A stretch of DNA of 64,000 nucleotides from Hallella bergensis DSM 17361 (GTDB lineage: Bacteria > Bacteroidota > Bacteroidia > Bacteroidales > Bacteroidaceae), in assembly GCF_000160535.1 (NCBI RefSeq), contig NZ_GG704781.1, positions 517,330 through 581,329 of the forward strand, written 5' to 3'. A program made the translations under genes and the position numbers. Below, piece by piece: positions 35,980-45,513 of the stretch; positions within the stretch are counted from its first letter, which is position 1; each line of letters opens with the position of its first letter. The notes under the pieces are model-generated. The model saw only the letters and a list, made by a program, of their open reading frames with translations. It was not told the origin of the DNA and did not search any database.

Positions 35980-36109
35980 GAGGTTCAACAGTCCTCGTTT
36001 AGACGATTTTAACGGTGTATGACGGCCGCAAGACAATCGTCCGACGGTCGCAAGACAATCGTACTGCGGCCGACAGTCAATCGTTTCGCGTTCGCAACAC
36101 GTCGACTAT
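35980..36109. repeat. 22-bp tandem repeat array C
   Basis: About six 22-nt units between two divergent genes. The clearest are at 36022-36043, 36044-36065, 36066-36087 and 36088-36109. The first two share CGGYCGCAAGACAATCGT exactly apart from one pyrimidine. A weaker unit sits at 35980-36001 and a 20-nt diverged one follows it. The consensus is close to GCGGTCGMAAGACRATCGTNTC, the same as array D at 57845. There are no spacers, so it is not a CRISPR. Confidence 0.75.
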
Positions 36110-36154
36110 AAGGTTAGATGGCAGCAGTAAAAACGAAAGTTCACCTGTTTTTCT

Positions 36155-36185
36155 TTTGCCATTCCATCTAAATCCATTAAATTTG
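36155..36185 (+). promoter_or_regulatory. Promoter of ftsK
   Basis: TTTG at 36155-36158, a 19-nt spacer and TAAATTTG at 36178-36185: an exact consensus promoter 26 nt before the ATG. Confidence 0.72.
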
Positions 36186-36211
36186 CATAGAATATAAGAA
36201 GCACAAATATA

Positions 36212-38665
36212 ATGGCAAAAAAGAGACCTTCCCGCAAGCAGAAAAGCTTTAGCGATGCAATAGGCATACGATATATATTTGGAAACGAAACCACAGATTT
36301 CTTTTTGGGACTCATTTTATTGGCCGTCGCGATTTTTATGACGATTGCCATGGTTTCCTACTTCTCCACAGGGCAAGCCGATCAAAGTATTCTTGAAAAC
36401 ATGCGACCCGGAGAATGGCTCAATCAGCATCAGGAGTTCACTAACTATTGTGGATCGATCGGGGCTATCCTCTCCTATTATCTCATCACGATCAATTTCG
36501 GTCTGCCGGCATTTCTGATCCCCGCCTTCGTGATTCTGGTTTCCCTGAAGCTCATGCGGGCCTACTCCGTAAACCTCTGGAAATGGTTTTTGGGGATGGC
36601 CCTGTTCATGATATGGAGTTCTGTCACTTTTGCGAAATTCCTTACGCCGCTGATGGGCAGCCAAGTGTTCAATCCCGGCGGCAACCATGGTTTGTTTTGT
36701 GTTCGTCAGCTGGAAAACATGATAGGTCCTCCTGGACTCACTGCCATATTACTCATCGTGGCGTTGGCCTTCCTCACTTATCTCAGTGCCGAGACCATCG
36801 AAATTGTGAGAAAAGCCATGAATCCCGTGAAATACATTACCGACAAAGTCAAGTTCACCGTCACACGCCATGTTCCCAAGGAAGATATGGAGGTGGTAGA
36901 TGACGATGAAATGGATGTGGAGATCATCGAGGAAAAAGATGAAACGGACGATGCCGCGGCTACTGTTGTAGACCTTACTGACATGAGTCAAGGCGATCAG
37001 AAAGGACGCAAGGAGGCTACTACAGAACCTGTTATGCCTCATGTGCAGGCAGCAACACCAGATGCAGACAACCTTACGATTGATAACGTGAGGCAAGAGG
37101 ACAAGGCTTCAGGCAAAATCCTTGCCGACAAGTCTCGTCTCGATGTGCCCATCAACCCATGGGAACCTTTTACCCGCTATAAATTCCCTACATCTGACCT
37201 ACTGAAAAAATATGAGAACGATTCCACAATTGACATGGATGAAATCAAGGCCAACAACACACGCATCGTTGAGGTGTTAAGTAGTTTTGGCGTGAAAATC
37301 AGCAAGATTAACGCCACGGTTGGTCCTACGGTCACACTTTATGAGATCACTCCTGCCGAAGGTGTTCGCATTTCAAAAATCAGGGGATTGGAAGCCGATA
37401 TAGCTTTGAGCCTGGCCGCCTTAGGCATCCGAATCATTGCTCCCATTCCTGGTAAAGGAACGATTGGCATTGAGGTCCCCAACAAGAAGCCGCAGATCGT
37501 ATCGATGGAGAGCGTTTTGAACACGAAGAAGTTTCAAAATACCAAGATGGCATTGCCAATGGCCTTGGGCAGAACCATTACCAACGAAGTGTTTATGGCC
37601 GACTTGGCAAAAACGCCTCACCTGCTTGTTGCCGGTGCCACTGGCCAGGGAAAGTCGGTAGGACTGAATGCCATCATTGCATCGCTGCTCTATAAGAAAC
37701 ATCCCAACGAACTCAAATTGGTCCTCGTAGACCCCAAGAAGGTGGAATTCAGCATCTACAACAAGATTGCACCCCACTATATGGCTGCGTTGCCGGAAAA
37801 TGAGGATGAACCTATCATCACCGATGTACAAAAAGTGGTGCGCACGCTCAATTCGCTTTGCAAACTGATGGACCATCGCTATGACTTGCTGAAAAAGGCA
37901 CAGGTCAAGAAAATAGATGAATACAACAATAAGTTTGTCAACCACAGACTTAAACTCACCGACGGACACGACTACATGCCTTATATTGTTGTGATTATCG
38001 ATGAGTTTGGTGACCTCATCATGACTGCCGGCAAGGAAATAGAACTGCCCATCCAGCGCATTGCCCAGTTGGCACGTGCCGTGGGTATCCATATGATTAT
38101 TGCAACCCAGCGCCCTACCACCAAGGTCATCACGGGTAACATCAAGGCCAACTTCCCCGGACGTATGGCTTTCCGGGTGACGGCGCAGATAGACTCGCGC
38201 ACCATTCTTGACACCACCGGTGCCGACCAACTCATCGGCCGGGGTGACATGCTCTTCCTTTCGGGTGGCGAACCTGTGCGTTTGCAATGTGCATTTATCG
38301 ACACCCCGGAGATAGAATCTATCAGCAACTACATTGCCGCGCAGCCTGGACCAACCGACCCCATGGAACTGCCGGAGCCTGATGACAACACCGGGGGCTT
38401 CGGAGGTGGTCTTGGCGGTGGTGACTCCAAGAGCCTTGATCCATATTTCGACGAGGCGGCACATGCCATTGTCACCACACAACAAGGTTCTACAAGTATG
38501 ATTCAGCGCCGGTTCTCCATCGGATATAACCGAGCCGGACGATTGATGGATCAGTTGGAAATGGCCGGTATCGTGGGAGCTGCACAAGGATCAAAACCTC
38601 GCGAAGTGCTCATTACGGATGAGAGTAGTCTGAACATGCTGCTGACACAAATCCACAGTAGTTAA
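36212..38665 (+). CDS. ftsK: FtsK/SpoIIIE-type DNA translocase
   Basis: An 817-residue septal DNA pump that clears the chromosome from the closing division site and supports dimer resolution. Four N-terminal membrane helices (about residues 25-200) are followed by an acidic linker (about 225-300), the alpha/beta motor with Walker A GATGQGKS at 475-482 and Walker B IVVIIDEFGDL. A C-terminal gamma winged-helix domain (about 750-817: TSMIQRRFSIGYNRAGRLMD) reads polar DNA sequences. Full length. The LolA-like gene follows 78 nt downstream. Confidence 0.96.
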   Translation: MAKKRPSRKQKSFSDAIGIRYIFGNETTDFFLGLILLAVAIFMTIAMVSYFSTGQADQSILENMRPGEWLNQHQEFTNYCGSIGAILSYYLITINFGLPAFLIPAFVILVSLKLMRAYSVNLWKWFLGMALFMIWSSVTFAKFLTPLMGSQVFNPGGNHGLFCVRQLENMIGPPGLTAILLIVALAFLTYLSAETIEIVRKAMNPVKYITDKVKFTVTRHVPKEDMEVVDDDEMDVEIIEEKDETDDAAATVVDLTDMSQGDQKGRKEATTEPVMPHVQAATPDADNLTIDNVRQEDKASGKILADKSRLDVPINPWEPFTRYKFPTSDLLKKYENDSTIDMDEIKANNTRIVEVLSSFGVKISKINATVGPTVTLYEITPAEGVRISKIRGLEADIALSLAALGIRIIAPIPGKGTIGIEVPNKKPQIVSMESVLNTKKFQNTKMALPMALGRTITNEVFMADLAKTPHLLVAGATGQGKSVGLNAIIASLLYKKHPNELKLVLVDPKKVEFSIYNKIAPHYMAALPENEDEPIITDVQKVVRTLNSLCKLMDHRYDLLKKAQVKKIDEYNNKFVNHRLKLTDGHDYMPYIVVIIDEFGDLIMTAGKEIELPIQRIAQLARAVGIHMIIATQRPTTKVITGNIKANFPGRMAFRVTAQIDSRTILDTTGADQLIGRGDMLFLSGGEPVRLQCAFIDTPEIESISNYIAAQPGPTDPMELPEPDDNTGGFGGGLGGGDSKSLDPYFDEAAHAIVTTQQGSTSMIQRRFSIGYNRAGRLMDQLEMAGIVGAAQGSKPREVLITDESSLNMLLTQIHSS

Positions 38666-38743
38666 AAGCGTTAAACAATATGAACAGGAGTAACACGACT
38701 GCGACTAACTACGTTCTTGTTGTTGAATTAAATTTGAAGTGAA

Positions 38744-39352
38744 ATGAAGAAGACAATGCTTGTCACCCTGATGGTGATGATGACCATGTGTATCCATGCA
38801 CAAAACGCAACTCAGGCACGTAGAGTTTTAGACAAGACTGCTGCCATTGTAGGCAATCCAGGCGGTGCATCTGCCAATTTTAAAATATCCGGTTCGAAGA
38901 TGGGAGCTGCCAACGGTAGCATTTATATCAAGGGCAACAGGTTTCATGCCCGTACGGGACAGGCCATGGTCTGGTATAACGGCAAAACGCAATGGAGTTA
39001 TCTTAAATCGACCAATGAGGTGAATGTGTCCACGCCCACCGAAGCCCAACGCATGAGAATGAATCCATACACCTTTATCACGATGTATAAAAGTGGCTAT
39101 GCCTTAGGCATGACAACCAAGGGTGCCAACTACCAAGTGCACATGACGGCACAAAACAAACAACGCGCTGTGCAGGAAGTCTATCTCACCATCAACAAGG
39201 GCACCTATAAACCGAGCGTCATTAAAATGCGTGAGAGGAACAAGTGGATAACCATAACGTTATCCGGATTTCAAACCAAGAATTTGCCCAACAGTATGTT
39301 CTTTTTCAAATCCGGAGATTTTCCATCAGCCGAGATCATCGACTTGAGGTAG
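38744..39352 (+). CDS. LolA-like outer-membrane lipoprotein carrier
   Basis: A 202-residue exported protein with the signal peptide MKKTMLVTLMVMMTMCIHAQ. The mature part has the LolA half-barrel pattern: a short N-terminal helix (RRVLDKTAAIVGN) and strands such as GSIYIKGNRFHARTGQAMVW and WSYLKSTNEVNVSTPT. LolA ferries lipoproteins across the periplasm. This pairing behind ftsK is common in Bacteroidota. A TAAATTTG at 38729-38736 lies only 7 nt from the ATG and may be fortuitous; co-transcription with ftsK is more likely. Confidence 0.85.
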   Translation: MKKTMLVTLMVMMTMCIHAQNATQARRVLDKTAAIVGNPGGASANFKISGSKMGAANGSIYIKGNRFHARTGQAMVWYNGKTQWSYLKSTNEVNVSTPTEAQRMRMNPYTFITMYKSGYALGMTTKGANYQVHMTAQNKQRAVQEVYLTINKGTYKPSVIKMRERNKWITITLSGFQTKNLPNSMFFFKSGDFPSAEIIDLR

Positions 39353-39394
39353 GGCCTATGACTTGTTTCAGGCAGATTCTTTAAAAATGCTCGC

Positions 39395-40900
39395 ATGAAA
39401 CCTAAGCTCAGCTTTCGCCGTTTGTTTGTCCTTCTTCGCCAACATCAAAACTTGGCCGAGCAACGAGATCCTATCTTCGAAGCCAACAGGGCTGCGAAAT
39501 GGGTAGCCATCATCTCCATGGCATTTTTCGTTGTCTATCTCATCATGATAGCTATTTTGCTTGCCCTTTCGGCAAATGAAACGAGAAGGTTTACATCGCC
39601 GGAGTTGTTCATGAGTGTGTCGCCTATCATCTTTCTTCTCGACCACTGGGTTCGGTTCTTGGTACAGCAAACGCCATCTCAGGTCATCAAACCATACGTC
39701 ATTCTGCCGATTCCCAAATACACGTGTATTGATTGTTTCATCATCAATTCGCTGTTCAACTGGGGCAACACCTTCTGGTTTGCAATGCTTATTCCGTACT
39801 GTCTCATGTCGGTGGTGTTCAGCTATGGTTTTTTCGCTTCTCTGTCCCTTTTGCTGCTTTTCTATATCATGATATTGGCAAATAGTCAATGTTATGCTAT
39901 CGTGCGTACGCTTACATCGCATCATATATTATGGTGGCTGCTACCTGTCGGTGTCAGCATGGCTATCATCAGCCCATGGCTGATTGTCGACTTCGATTAT
40001 ATGATGAAGTTCTACGCCGTCTTGGGCTCTGGAATTGAATCGGGCAATATCCTCCCCCATCTCATAGCTTTGGCAACGTTAATGGCATTGCTGTACATCA
40101 ACCGGCGTTTGCAATATAATAATGTGATGCAGGAGTTAGGCAAGATCAGCGACACGGCTCCGACCAAGGTGTTTGACTTTACGGTTTTGAACAGGTTAGG
40201 CGAACTCGGTGAATATCTTAAATTAGAGGTGAAGCTCCTCAGCCGGAACAAGAATCCACGCAAGAGCTTTATCTCGGCAACACTTGTTGTTGTTTTCATC
40301 AGTGCTATCATATCATTCACCGAAATATACGACACGCAGTTTATGACCAATTTCTGGTGCATCTATAATTTTGTGATATATGCCCTTATGCTACTGGTTA
40401 GGGTGATGGGATACGAAGGCAACTATATTGATGTGCTGATGGTTCATAAGGAGAACATTTTGAGACTGCTCACATCCAAGTATTATTTCTTCTGCCTGTT
40501 GCTCATTCTCCCGTTCGTTCTGATGTTACCCATGGTGATTGTTGGAAAGTGGGATTTACTCATGTTGGTGTCATACGGAATATTTACGGCCGGGTTCCAG
40601 CATTTCCTGCTCATGCAGCTCGCCGTCTACAACAACAAGGCTTATCCACTGAATGAGAAGTTTACAAGTAAAGGCGGAGTGAGCAACAATTACATACAAA
40701 TGATAGAAGCAACAGCAGCCTTTATTTTACCTATGTTTGTCATCAGTGTCTTGGAATTGTTTCTCGACAAGACAGTTGCATGGATTGTCATGATGACAAT
40801 TGGAATGGTATTTATTGTGACACATCAGTTATGGCTCCGCAATATCTACAATCGAATGATGAGGCGTAGGTATAAAAACATGGAGTCGTTCCACGCATAG
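39395..40900 (+). CDS. DUF5687 family membrane protein (ABC-permease-like)
   Basis: A 501-residue protein with about eleven to twelve membrane helices, N-terminal cytoplasmic region FRRLFVLLRQHQNLAEQRDP, and a central cytoplasmic segment around LGEYLKLEVKLLSRNKNPR. This matches the DUF5687 family, usually encoded beside an ABC ATPase in Bacteroidota and probably the permease of an ABC-2-like exporter. Here no ATPase gene is adjacent; a matching orphan ATPase gene lies at 52441. It follows the LolA-like gene by 42 nt and converges with the transglycosylase gene, 11 nt away. Confidence 0.75.
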   Translation: MKPKLSFRRLFVLLRQHQNLAEQRDPIFEANRAAKWVAIISMAFFVVYLIMIAILLALSANETRRFTSPELFMSVSPIIFLLDHWVRFLVQQTPSQVIKPYVILPIPKYTCIDCFIINSLFNWGNTFWFAMLIPYCLMSVVFSYGFFASLSLLLLFYIMILANSQCYAIVRTLTSHHILWWLLPVGVSMAIISPWLIVDFDYMMKFYAVLGSGIESGNILPHLIALATLMALLYINRRLQYNNVMQELGKISDTAPTKVFDFTVLNRLGELGEYLKLEVKLLSRNKNPRKSFISATLVVVFISAIISFTEIYDTQFMTNFWCIYNFVIYALMLLVRVMGYEGNYIDVLMVHKENILRLLTSKYYFFCLLLILPFVLMLPMVIVGKWDLLMLVSYGIFTAGFQHFLLMQLAVYNNKAYPLNEKFTSKGGVSNNYIQMIEATAAFILPMFVISVLELFLDKTVAWIVMMTIGMVFIVTHQLWLRNIYNRMMRRRYKNMESFHA

Positions 40901-40911
40901 ATCAGCAACCG

Positions 40912-42087
40912 TCAAATGCTCCACCTGTTGCCACGCTTTGCCCGTTCAGGAACAGACGGCGACATGAATGCTCCCGAGCCCCCCCGTGCAACACCACGAT
41001 ACTGTGCCCATCGCGAATTTATTTTTTCGACGTAATCCACGGTTTCTGAGCCACGCATATATCCATACTTCACAACCTTGTCCCTGTAATAAGCCGGGCT
41101 GCTGAGCTTGAGTACAAACTCCTTGACATTTTCCCAGCGATTGGGGTCCTTGCCATTTTTGCGAGCCAAAGCCATGGCATCCCTAATGTGATAATGCCCA
41201 CCGTTGTAGCTGGCCAAAACATATGAAACGCGCTCTGAGGCAGGTACATCTGCAAAGCGAGCGTTCAGCTCCTTGATATATTTGGCGGCAGCAGCGATAT
41301 TGTCCTCCGGATTATGAATACTGCCGAGTGGTAATCCTAAATGGGTGGCCGTAGCCGGCATAATCTGCATGAGTCCACGTGCTCCCGCCCACGATTGTGC
41401 CATAGGGTCGAAAGTTGACTCCTGATAGCATTGGGCAGCCATCAATCGCCAGTCCCAACGGGCTATCGGTGCATATCGTTGGAAATAATGATCATAACGC
41501 GAAATGATGCCTTGGGAACGGTTAAGCATGGGTGAATAAACCCTGCGAGTGACACTGCGTGTAGAGAGCAGAAAGCGCTCCCGCTGCGTGATTTCGGCTA
41601 TCATCTCGGGCTTGAACCATCTGTTGAGTGTGTCGGCCAGCTCCTTATTGTCAGGTTGCACTGCCCACCCTGTTTTTCCAGAGTTTTGCGTTGCACCTGC
41701 AAAACAAACTCCCTTGAGAGTTTGGGGCAATTGAAAAGCCACGATATCTCCATCGCCGTTTTTAATTCGAGTTATGAGTTCTGTAGTATCCCTGCACAAT
41801 TCGACGCGAAGCGATACGCCTAAGGCTTGTGCAAACTGCTCGCACAACAAATATTGCAACCCCATTCCTTTGCCATGGTAGTCATAATAGGTTTCCGGCC
41901 CGGAAATGGTGAGCATAATAATTTCTCCGTTATTGATGATGTCGTTGAGACCAAAGGCGCTGTTTGATGGAACCGTGTCTTGTCCCAGGGCACTACCCCA
42001 CGGTGTGACATCCGAACGCTGCTGCTCCGCACACGAGACGACGGACAAAAAAAACAACAAAGGCACCACGGGGTATAAATATCGCAT
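40912..42087 (-). CDS. MltF-like membrane-bound lytic transglycosylase
   Basis: A 391-residue exported lipoprotein (lipobox LSVVSC, Cys19). Residues about 50-170 resemble a type-3 solute-binding domain, as in MltF, with a shortened form that keeps GMGLQYLLCEQFAQALG. Residues about 205-350 are an SLT lysozyme-like domain with catalytic Glu223 (CYQESTFDP), GARGLMQIMPATA and YVLASYNGG. It cleaves peptidoglycan glycan strands with formation of anhydromuramic ends. It diverges from hisG and shares its intergenic promoter region. Confidence 0.9.
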   Translation of the reverse strand: MRYLYPVVPLLFFLSVVSCAEQQRSDVTPWGSALGQDTVPSNSAFGLNDIINNGEIIMLTISGPETYYDYHGKGMGLQYLLCEQFAQALGVSLRVELCRDTTELITRIKNGDGDIVAFQLPQTLKGVCFAGATQNSGKTGWAVQPDNKELADTLNRWFKPEMIAEITQRERFLLSTRSVTRRVYSPMLNRSQGIISRYDHYFQRYAPIARWDWRLMAAQCYQESTFDPMAQSWAGARGLMQIMPATATHLGLPLGSIHNPEDNIAAAAKYIKELNARFADVPASERVSYVLASYNGGHYHIRDAMALARKNGKDPNRWENVKEFVLKLSSPAYYRDKVVKYGYMRGSETVDYVEKINSRWAQYRGVARGGSGAFMSPSVPERAKRGNRWSI

Positions 42088-42105
42088 AATAACTTGATTT
42101 GGTCA

Positions 42106-42113
42106 CAAAAGTA
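42106..42113 (-). promoter_or_regulatory. Promoter -7 element for the MltF-like gene
   Basis: The minus strand reads TACTTTTG, 19 nt before the ATG at 42087. Confidence 0.5.
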
Positions 42114-42122
42114 CAACTTTTA

Positions 42123-42153
42123 TTGCACATATACTTAAAAATCAGTACATTTG
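42123..42153 (+). promoter_or_regulatory. Promoter of hisGDC
   Basis: TTG at 42123-42125, a 20-nt spacer and TACATTTG at 42146-42153. The start site near 42159 leaves a 40-nt leader. No histidine leader peptide is seen in it. Confidence 0.62.
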
Positions 42154-42199
42154 CATATAATTTTAAGATAATTAATAGAAAACATACAAGTCCTTTTCC

Positions 42200-43051
42200 A
42201 TGTTAAGAATTGCAGTCCAATCCAAAGGTCGTCTCTACGATGACACCATGAGTCTGCTTGCGGAAGCAGATATCAACGTCTATCCCAGCAAGAGATCCTT
42301 GTTGGTGCAAAGTTCGAACTTCCCCCTTGAAGTGCTTTTTCTCCGAGACGATGATATCCCACAAAGTGTGGCCAGTGGCGTGGCCGACATCGGTGTTGTG
42401 GGCGAAAATGAGTATGAAGAGCGTCGGGAAAATGTACAGATTATCTCGCACCTCGGCTTTTCAAAATGCCGGCTTTCGCTGGCCATTCCCAAAGCATTGA
42501 CCTATCCTGGCTTGCAATGGTTTGATGGGCGCAAGATTGCCACATCATATCCCAATATACTCAAGCGATTTCTTAATAAAAACAATATCACGTCGGATAT
42601 CCATGTAATCACCGGATCTGTAGAAATATGTCCAGGCATAGGCTTGGCCGACGCTATTTTCGATATTGTTAGCTCGGGGTCAACTCTCGTACACAACAAT
42701 CTGAAAGAGGTTGAGGTGGTGATGAAGAGCGAAGCTCTGCTCATTGGTAACTGGAAGATGGATGACGAAAAGCATGCTGTGCTGAATGAGATGCTGTTTC
42801 GTTTTGAGGCGGTACACGCAGCAAAAGCGAAGAAATATGTCATGATGAATGCTCCCAAAGACAAAATAGCAGAAATTATCAAGGTGCTGCCTGGCATTAA
42901 AAGCCCTACTGTTATCCCCCTTTCCGATCCTGAATGGTGTGCCATCCATACTGTACTTGCCGAAAAAAGATTCTGGGACGTTATTGGTAAATTAAAGGAT
43001 TTGGGCGCACAAGGTATTCTCGTGTCTCCCATTGAAAAAATGATTTTGTAA
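42200..43051 (+). CDS. hisG: ATP phosphoribosyltransferase, long form
   Basis: A 283-residue enzyme for the first step of histidine synthesis, joining ATP and PRPP. It starts LRIAVQSKGRLYDDTMSLLAEA and contains GVADIGVVGENEYEE and the PRPP loop GSVEICPGIGLADAIFDIVSSG. The C-terminal 75 residues (from about 205) are the ACT-like regulatory domain of the long, hexameric form that binds histidine for feedback inhibition. First gene of a three-gene his operon. Confidence 0.97.
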   Translation: MLRIAVQSKGRLYDDTMSLLAEADINVYPSKRSLLVQSSNFPLEVLFLRDDDIPQSVASGVADIGVVGENEYEERRENVQIISHLGFSKCRLSLAIPKALTYPGLQWFDGRKIATSYPNILKRFLNKNNITSDIHVITGSVEICPGIGLADAIFDIVSSGSTLVHNNLKEVEVVMKSEALLIGNWKMDDEKHAVLNEMLFRFEAVHAAKAKKYVMMNAPKDKIAEIIKVLPGIKSPTVIPLSDPEWCAIHTVLAEKRFWDVIGKLKDLGAQGILVSPIEKMIL

Positions 43052-43061
43052 ACCAGACATC

Positions 43062-44396
43062 ATGCACATAATAAAATACCCACCAAAAAGCGAATGGAGT
43101 AGAATTTTGAAACGTCCACATTTAGACGTTTCACAACTCAATGAGACCGTGAATGAAATTCTAAGTGATGTCAAATCACGAGGAGACGAGGCGGTAAGAC
43201 ACTATGAAGCGCTGTTTGACCAAGCAGACTTGGGGGACTTGACAGTAAGTGATGAGGAAATTGATGAAGCCATGTCAATGGTATCAACAGACTTGAAAGA
43301 AGCATTGGAGCTGGCTTATCACAACATCAGCAAATTTCATGAGTCACAACTTTTTCATGGGAAGATGGTGGAAACAGCACAAGGAGTGGTATGCTGGCAG
43401 AAGAGTGTGGCCATAGAGAAGGTAGGTCTGTATATTCCTGGTGGAACCGCCCCACTCTTTTCCACGGTGCTTATGCTGGCTACTCCAGCGAAAATTGCAG
43501 GATGCAAGGACATCGTACTTTGTACTCCGCCTAATCATGATGGCAAGATTCATCCGGCTATATTGGTTGCAGCACACATTGCCGGAGTTGATCGAATTTT
43601 CAAAGCGGGAGGAGTTCAAGCCATCGGAGCCATGGCATACGGTACACAGACCATACCCAAGGTGTATAAAATATTTGGTCCGGGCAACCAATATGTGATG
43701 GCAGCCAAACAGCAGGTTAGCCTGCACGATGTGGCTATCGATATGCCTGCCGGTCCAAGTGAGGTTTGCGTTATAGCCGACGAGGGCAGCAACGCCGAAT
43801 TTGTTGCCGCCGATTTATTGTCGCAGGCAGAGCACGGATCTGACTCCCAGGTCATGCTTATATCTACATCGGATAATCTGATTACTGAGGTTAGAAGCCA
43901 AGTTGAACGACAACTTGAAAACTTACCGCGCAGAGAAATAGCCTCTGATGCTTTGAAAAATTCTAAGTTCGTATTGGTGCACGACATGGATGAGGCGATG
44001 CGACTAAGCAATGAATATGCGCCGGAACATCTCATATTGTCAACTGGGAATTTTGAGGAGATGGCTGACAAGGTTGTCAATGCCGGCAGTGTCTTTATGG
44101 GAAAATGGTCTTGCGAAAGCGCGGGCGATTATGCCAGTGGAACCAATCACACCTTGCCAACCCATCAATATGCCTTGGCCTATAGTGGAGTCAATCTGGA
44201 TAGCTACTGTCGCAAGATTACCTTTCAGCAGCTGTCGGAGAACGGAGTAAGCAGCATAGGCAATGCCGTTGTAAGAATGGCAGAGGATGAGGGTCTCGAA
44301 GCTCATGCTCATGCCATGAGGATACGGTTGAAGAAGGTAGATGACAAAAAAGAATCAATCATTTCTCCATTGAATCATAAGGTTAGAAAGGGATAA
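43062..44396 (+). CDS. hisD: Histidinol dehydrogenase
   Basis: A 444-residue zinc enzyme that catalyses the last two oxidations, histidinol to histidine. Family hallmarks are visible: [63 protein letters not shown] and [16 protein letters not shown] with zinc-binding and catalytic His residues. Full length. It starts 10 nt after hisG and ends 2 nt before hisC. Confidence 0.97.
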   Translation: MHIIKYPPKSEWSRILKRPHLDVSQLNETVNEILSDVKSRGDEAVRHYEALFDQADLGDLTVSDEEIDEAMSMVSTDLKEALELAYHNISKFHESQLFHGKMVETAQGVVCWQKSVAIEKVGLYIPGGTAPLFSTVLMLATPAKIAGCKDIVLCTPPNHDGKIHPAILVAAHIAGVDRIFKAGGVQAIGAMAYGTQTIPKVYKIFGPGNQYVMAAKQQVSLHDVAIDMPAGPSEVCVIADEGSNAEFVAADLLSQAEHGSDSQVMLISTSDNLITEVRSQVERQLENLPRREIASDALKNSKFVLVHDMDEAMRLSNEYAPEHLILSTGNFEEMADKVVNAGSVFMGKWSCESAGDYASGTNHTLPTHQYALAYSGVNLDSYCRKITFQQLSENGVSSIGNAVVRMAEDEGLEAHAHAMRIRLKKVDDKKESIISPLNHKVRKG

Positions 44397-44398
44397 AA

Positions 44399-45436
44399 AT
44401 GAAGACATTGCAAGAATTAGTCCGAGAAAACATCTGGCGTCTGGCACCGTACAGCTCGGCACGAAACGAATACTCAGGACATGAGGCTCGAGTTTTTCTT
44501 GATGCTAATGAAAATCCTTACAACAAGCCTTTTAACCGTTATCCAGATCCTCTGCAGACAGAACTGAAAACAGAACTGTCAAGAGTCAAGCAAGTGCCGG
44601 CAGAAAACATATTTCTGGGTAATGGATCTGACGAAGCCATTGATTTAGTCTATCGAATTTTCTGTCGCCCTCAATTTGACAATGTGGTTGCTATAGAGCC
44701 TACATACGGTATGTATAAGGTGTGTGCTGATATTAATGATGTGGAATACCGTCCTGTCTTGCTTGACAGTAGCTACCAGCTCAATGCGGAAACCATGCTG
44801 GCTGCCTGCGATGACAAGACGAAGGTAATATGGTTATGTACGCCTAACAACCCCACAGGAAATAATCTTCAACAGGAGAAAATCACGAAAATACTTGAAC
44901 GCTTTGAAGGAGTTGTTGTTATTGATGAAGCCTATAGCGACTTCTCCTCAGCAGAAGTCTTTCGCACCAAAATTGCCCAATATCCTAATATTATTGTACT
45001 CAACACCATGAGTAAGGCTTGGGGATGTGCAGCCATTCGCTTGGGAATGGCATTTGCAAGCAAAGAAATTATTAGTTTAATGAATAAGGTGAAATATCCA
45101 TATAATATCAACTTGTTATCGCAGGAGCATGCAATCGACGCATTAAAACATCGTGAGGATGTGGAAAAATGGGTAAAATTGCTACTACTGGAACGTGGTC
45201 ATCTGATGAATGCCTTCAGAGAGCTCCCTATTTGTGAGCAGGTTTACCCTTCTGACGCAAACTTCTTCTTGGCAAGAATGACTGATGCACAACGAATTTA
45301 CAATGATCTAATAGATAAAGGTATTGTCGTAAGGAACAGGACACGGGTGCAACTTTGCCACAACTGTTTGCGGGTGACCATTGGAACAAAGGGAGAAAAT
45401 ACAGAACTACTAAGCGCGTTAAGACAGTATAGATAA
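44399..45436 (+). CDS. hisC: Histidinol-phosphate aminotransferase
   Basis: A 345-residue PLP aminotransferase for step seven of histidine synthesis. It shows LDANENPYN near the N-terminus, [32 protein letters not shown] and the PLP-lysine region [15 protein letters not shown]. Full family length. In many Bacteroidota hisB follows directly; here the operon ends after hisC and is closed by two hairpins before a convergent gene. Confidence 0.96.
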   Translation: MKTLQELVRENIWRLAPYSSARNEYSGHEARVFLDANENPYNKPFNRYPDPLQTELKTELSRVKQVPAENIFLGNGSDEAIDLVYRIFCRPQFDNVVAIEPTYGMYKVCADINDVEYRPVLLDSSYQLNAETMLAACDDKTKVIWLCTPNNPTGNNLQQEKITKILERFEGVVVIDEAYSDFSSAEVFRTKIAQYPNIIVLNTMSKAWGCAAIRLGMAFASKEIISLMNKVKYPYNINLLSQEHAIDALKHREDVEKWVKLLLLERGHLMNAFRELPICEQVYPSDANFFLARMTDAQRIYNDLIDKGIVVRNRTRVQLCHNCLRVTIGTKGENTELLSALRQYR

Positions 45437-45450
45437 GCTTTTCAAAGCAG

Positions 45451-45505
45451 ATACCAATACGTTATTTGGTATGTTCGCTTGATAAAGGGGTGCAACCTAT
45501 CAAGC
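45451..45505. terminator. Two hairpins between hisC and the convergent operon
   Basis: Hairpin 1 at 45451-45472 has arms ATACCAA/TTGGTAT, and hairpin 2 at 45477-45505 has arms GCTTGATA/TATCAAGC around a 13-nt loop. They lie between the stops of convergent genes and are likely to end both transcripts. Confidence 0.5.
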
Positions 45506-45513
45506 AGGCAATC

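Noticed and set aside
35980..36109. CRISPR array
   Set aside because: The 22-bp units abut without spacers and vary between copies; there are no cas genes in the window.
37421..38587. 388-codon antisense frame inside ftsK
   Set aside because: It is the mirror of a strongly conserved coding region. FtsK motifs are intact on the plus strand, and the antisense product is His/Arg/Gly-rich with no family resemblance.
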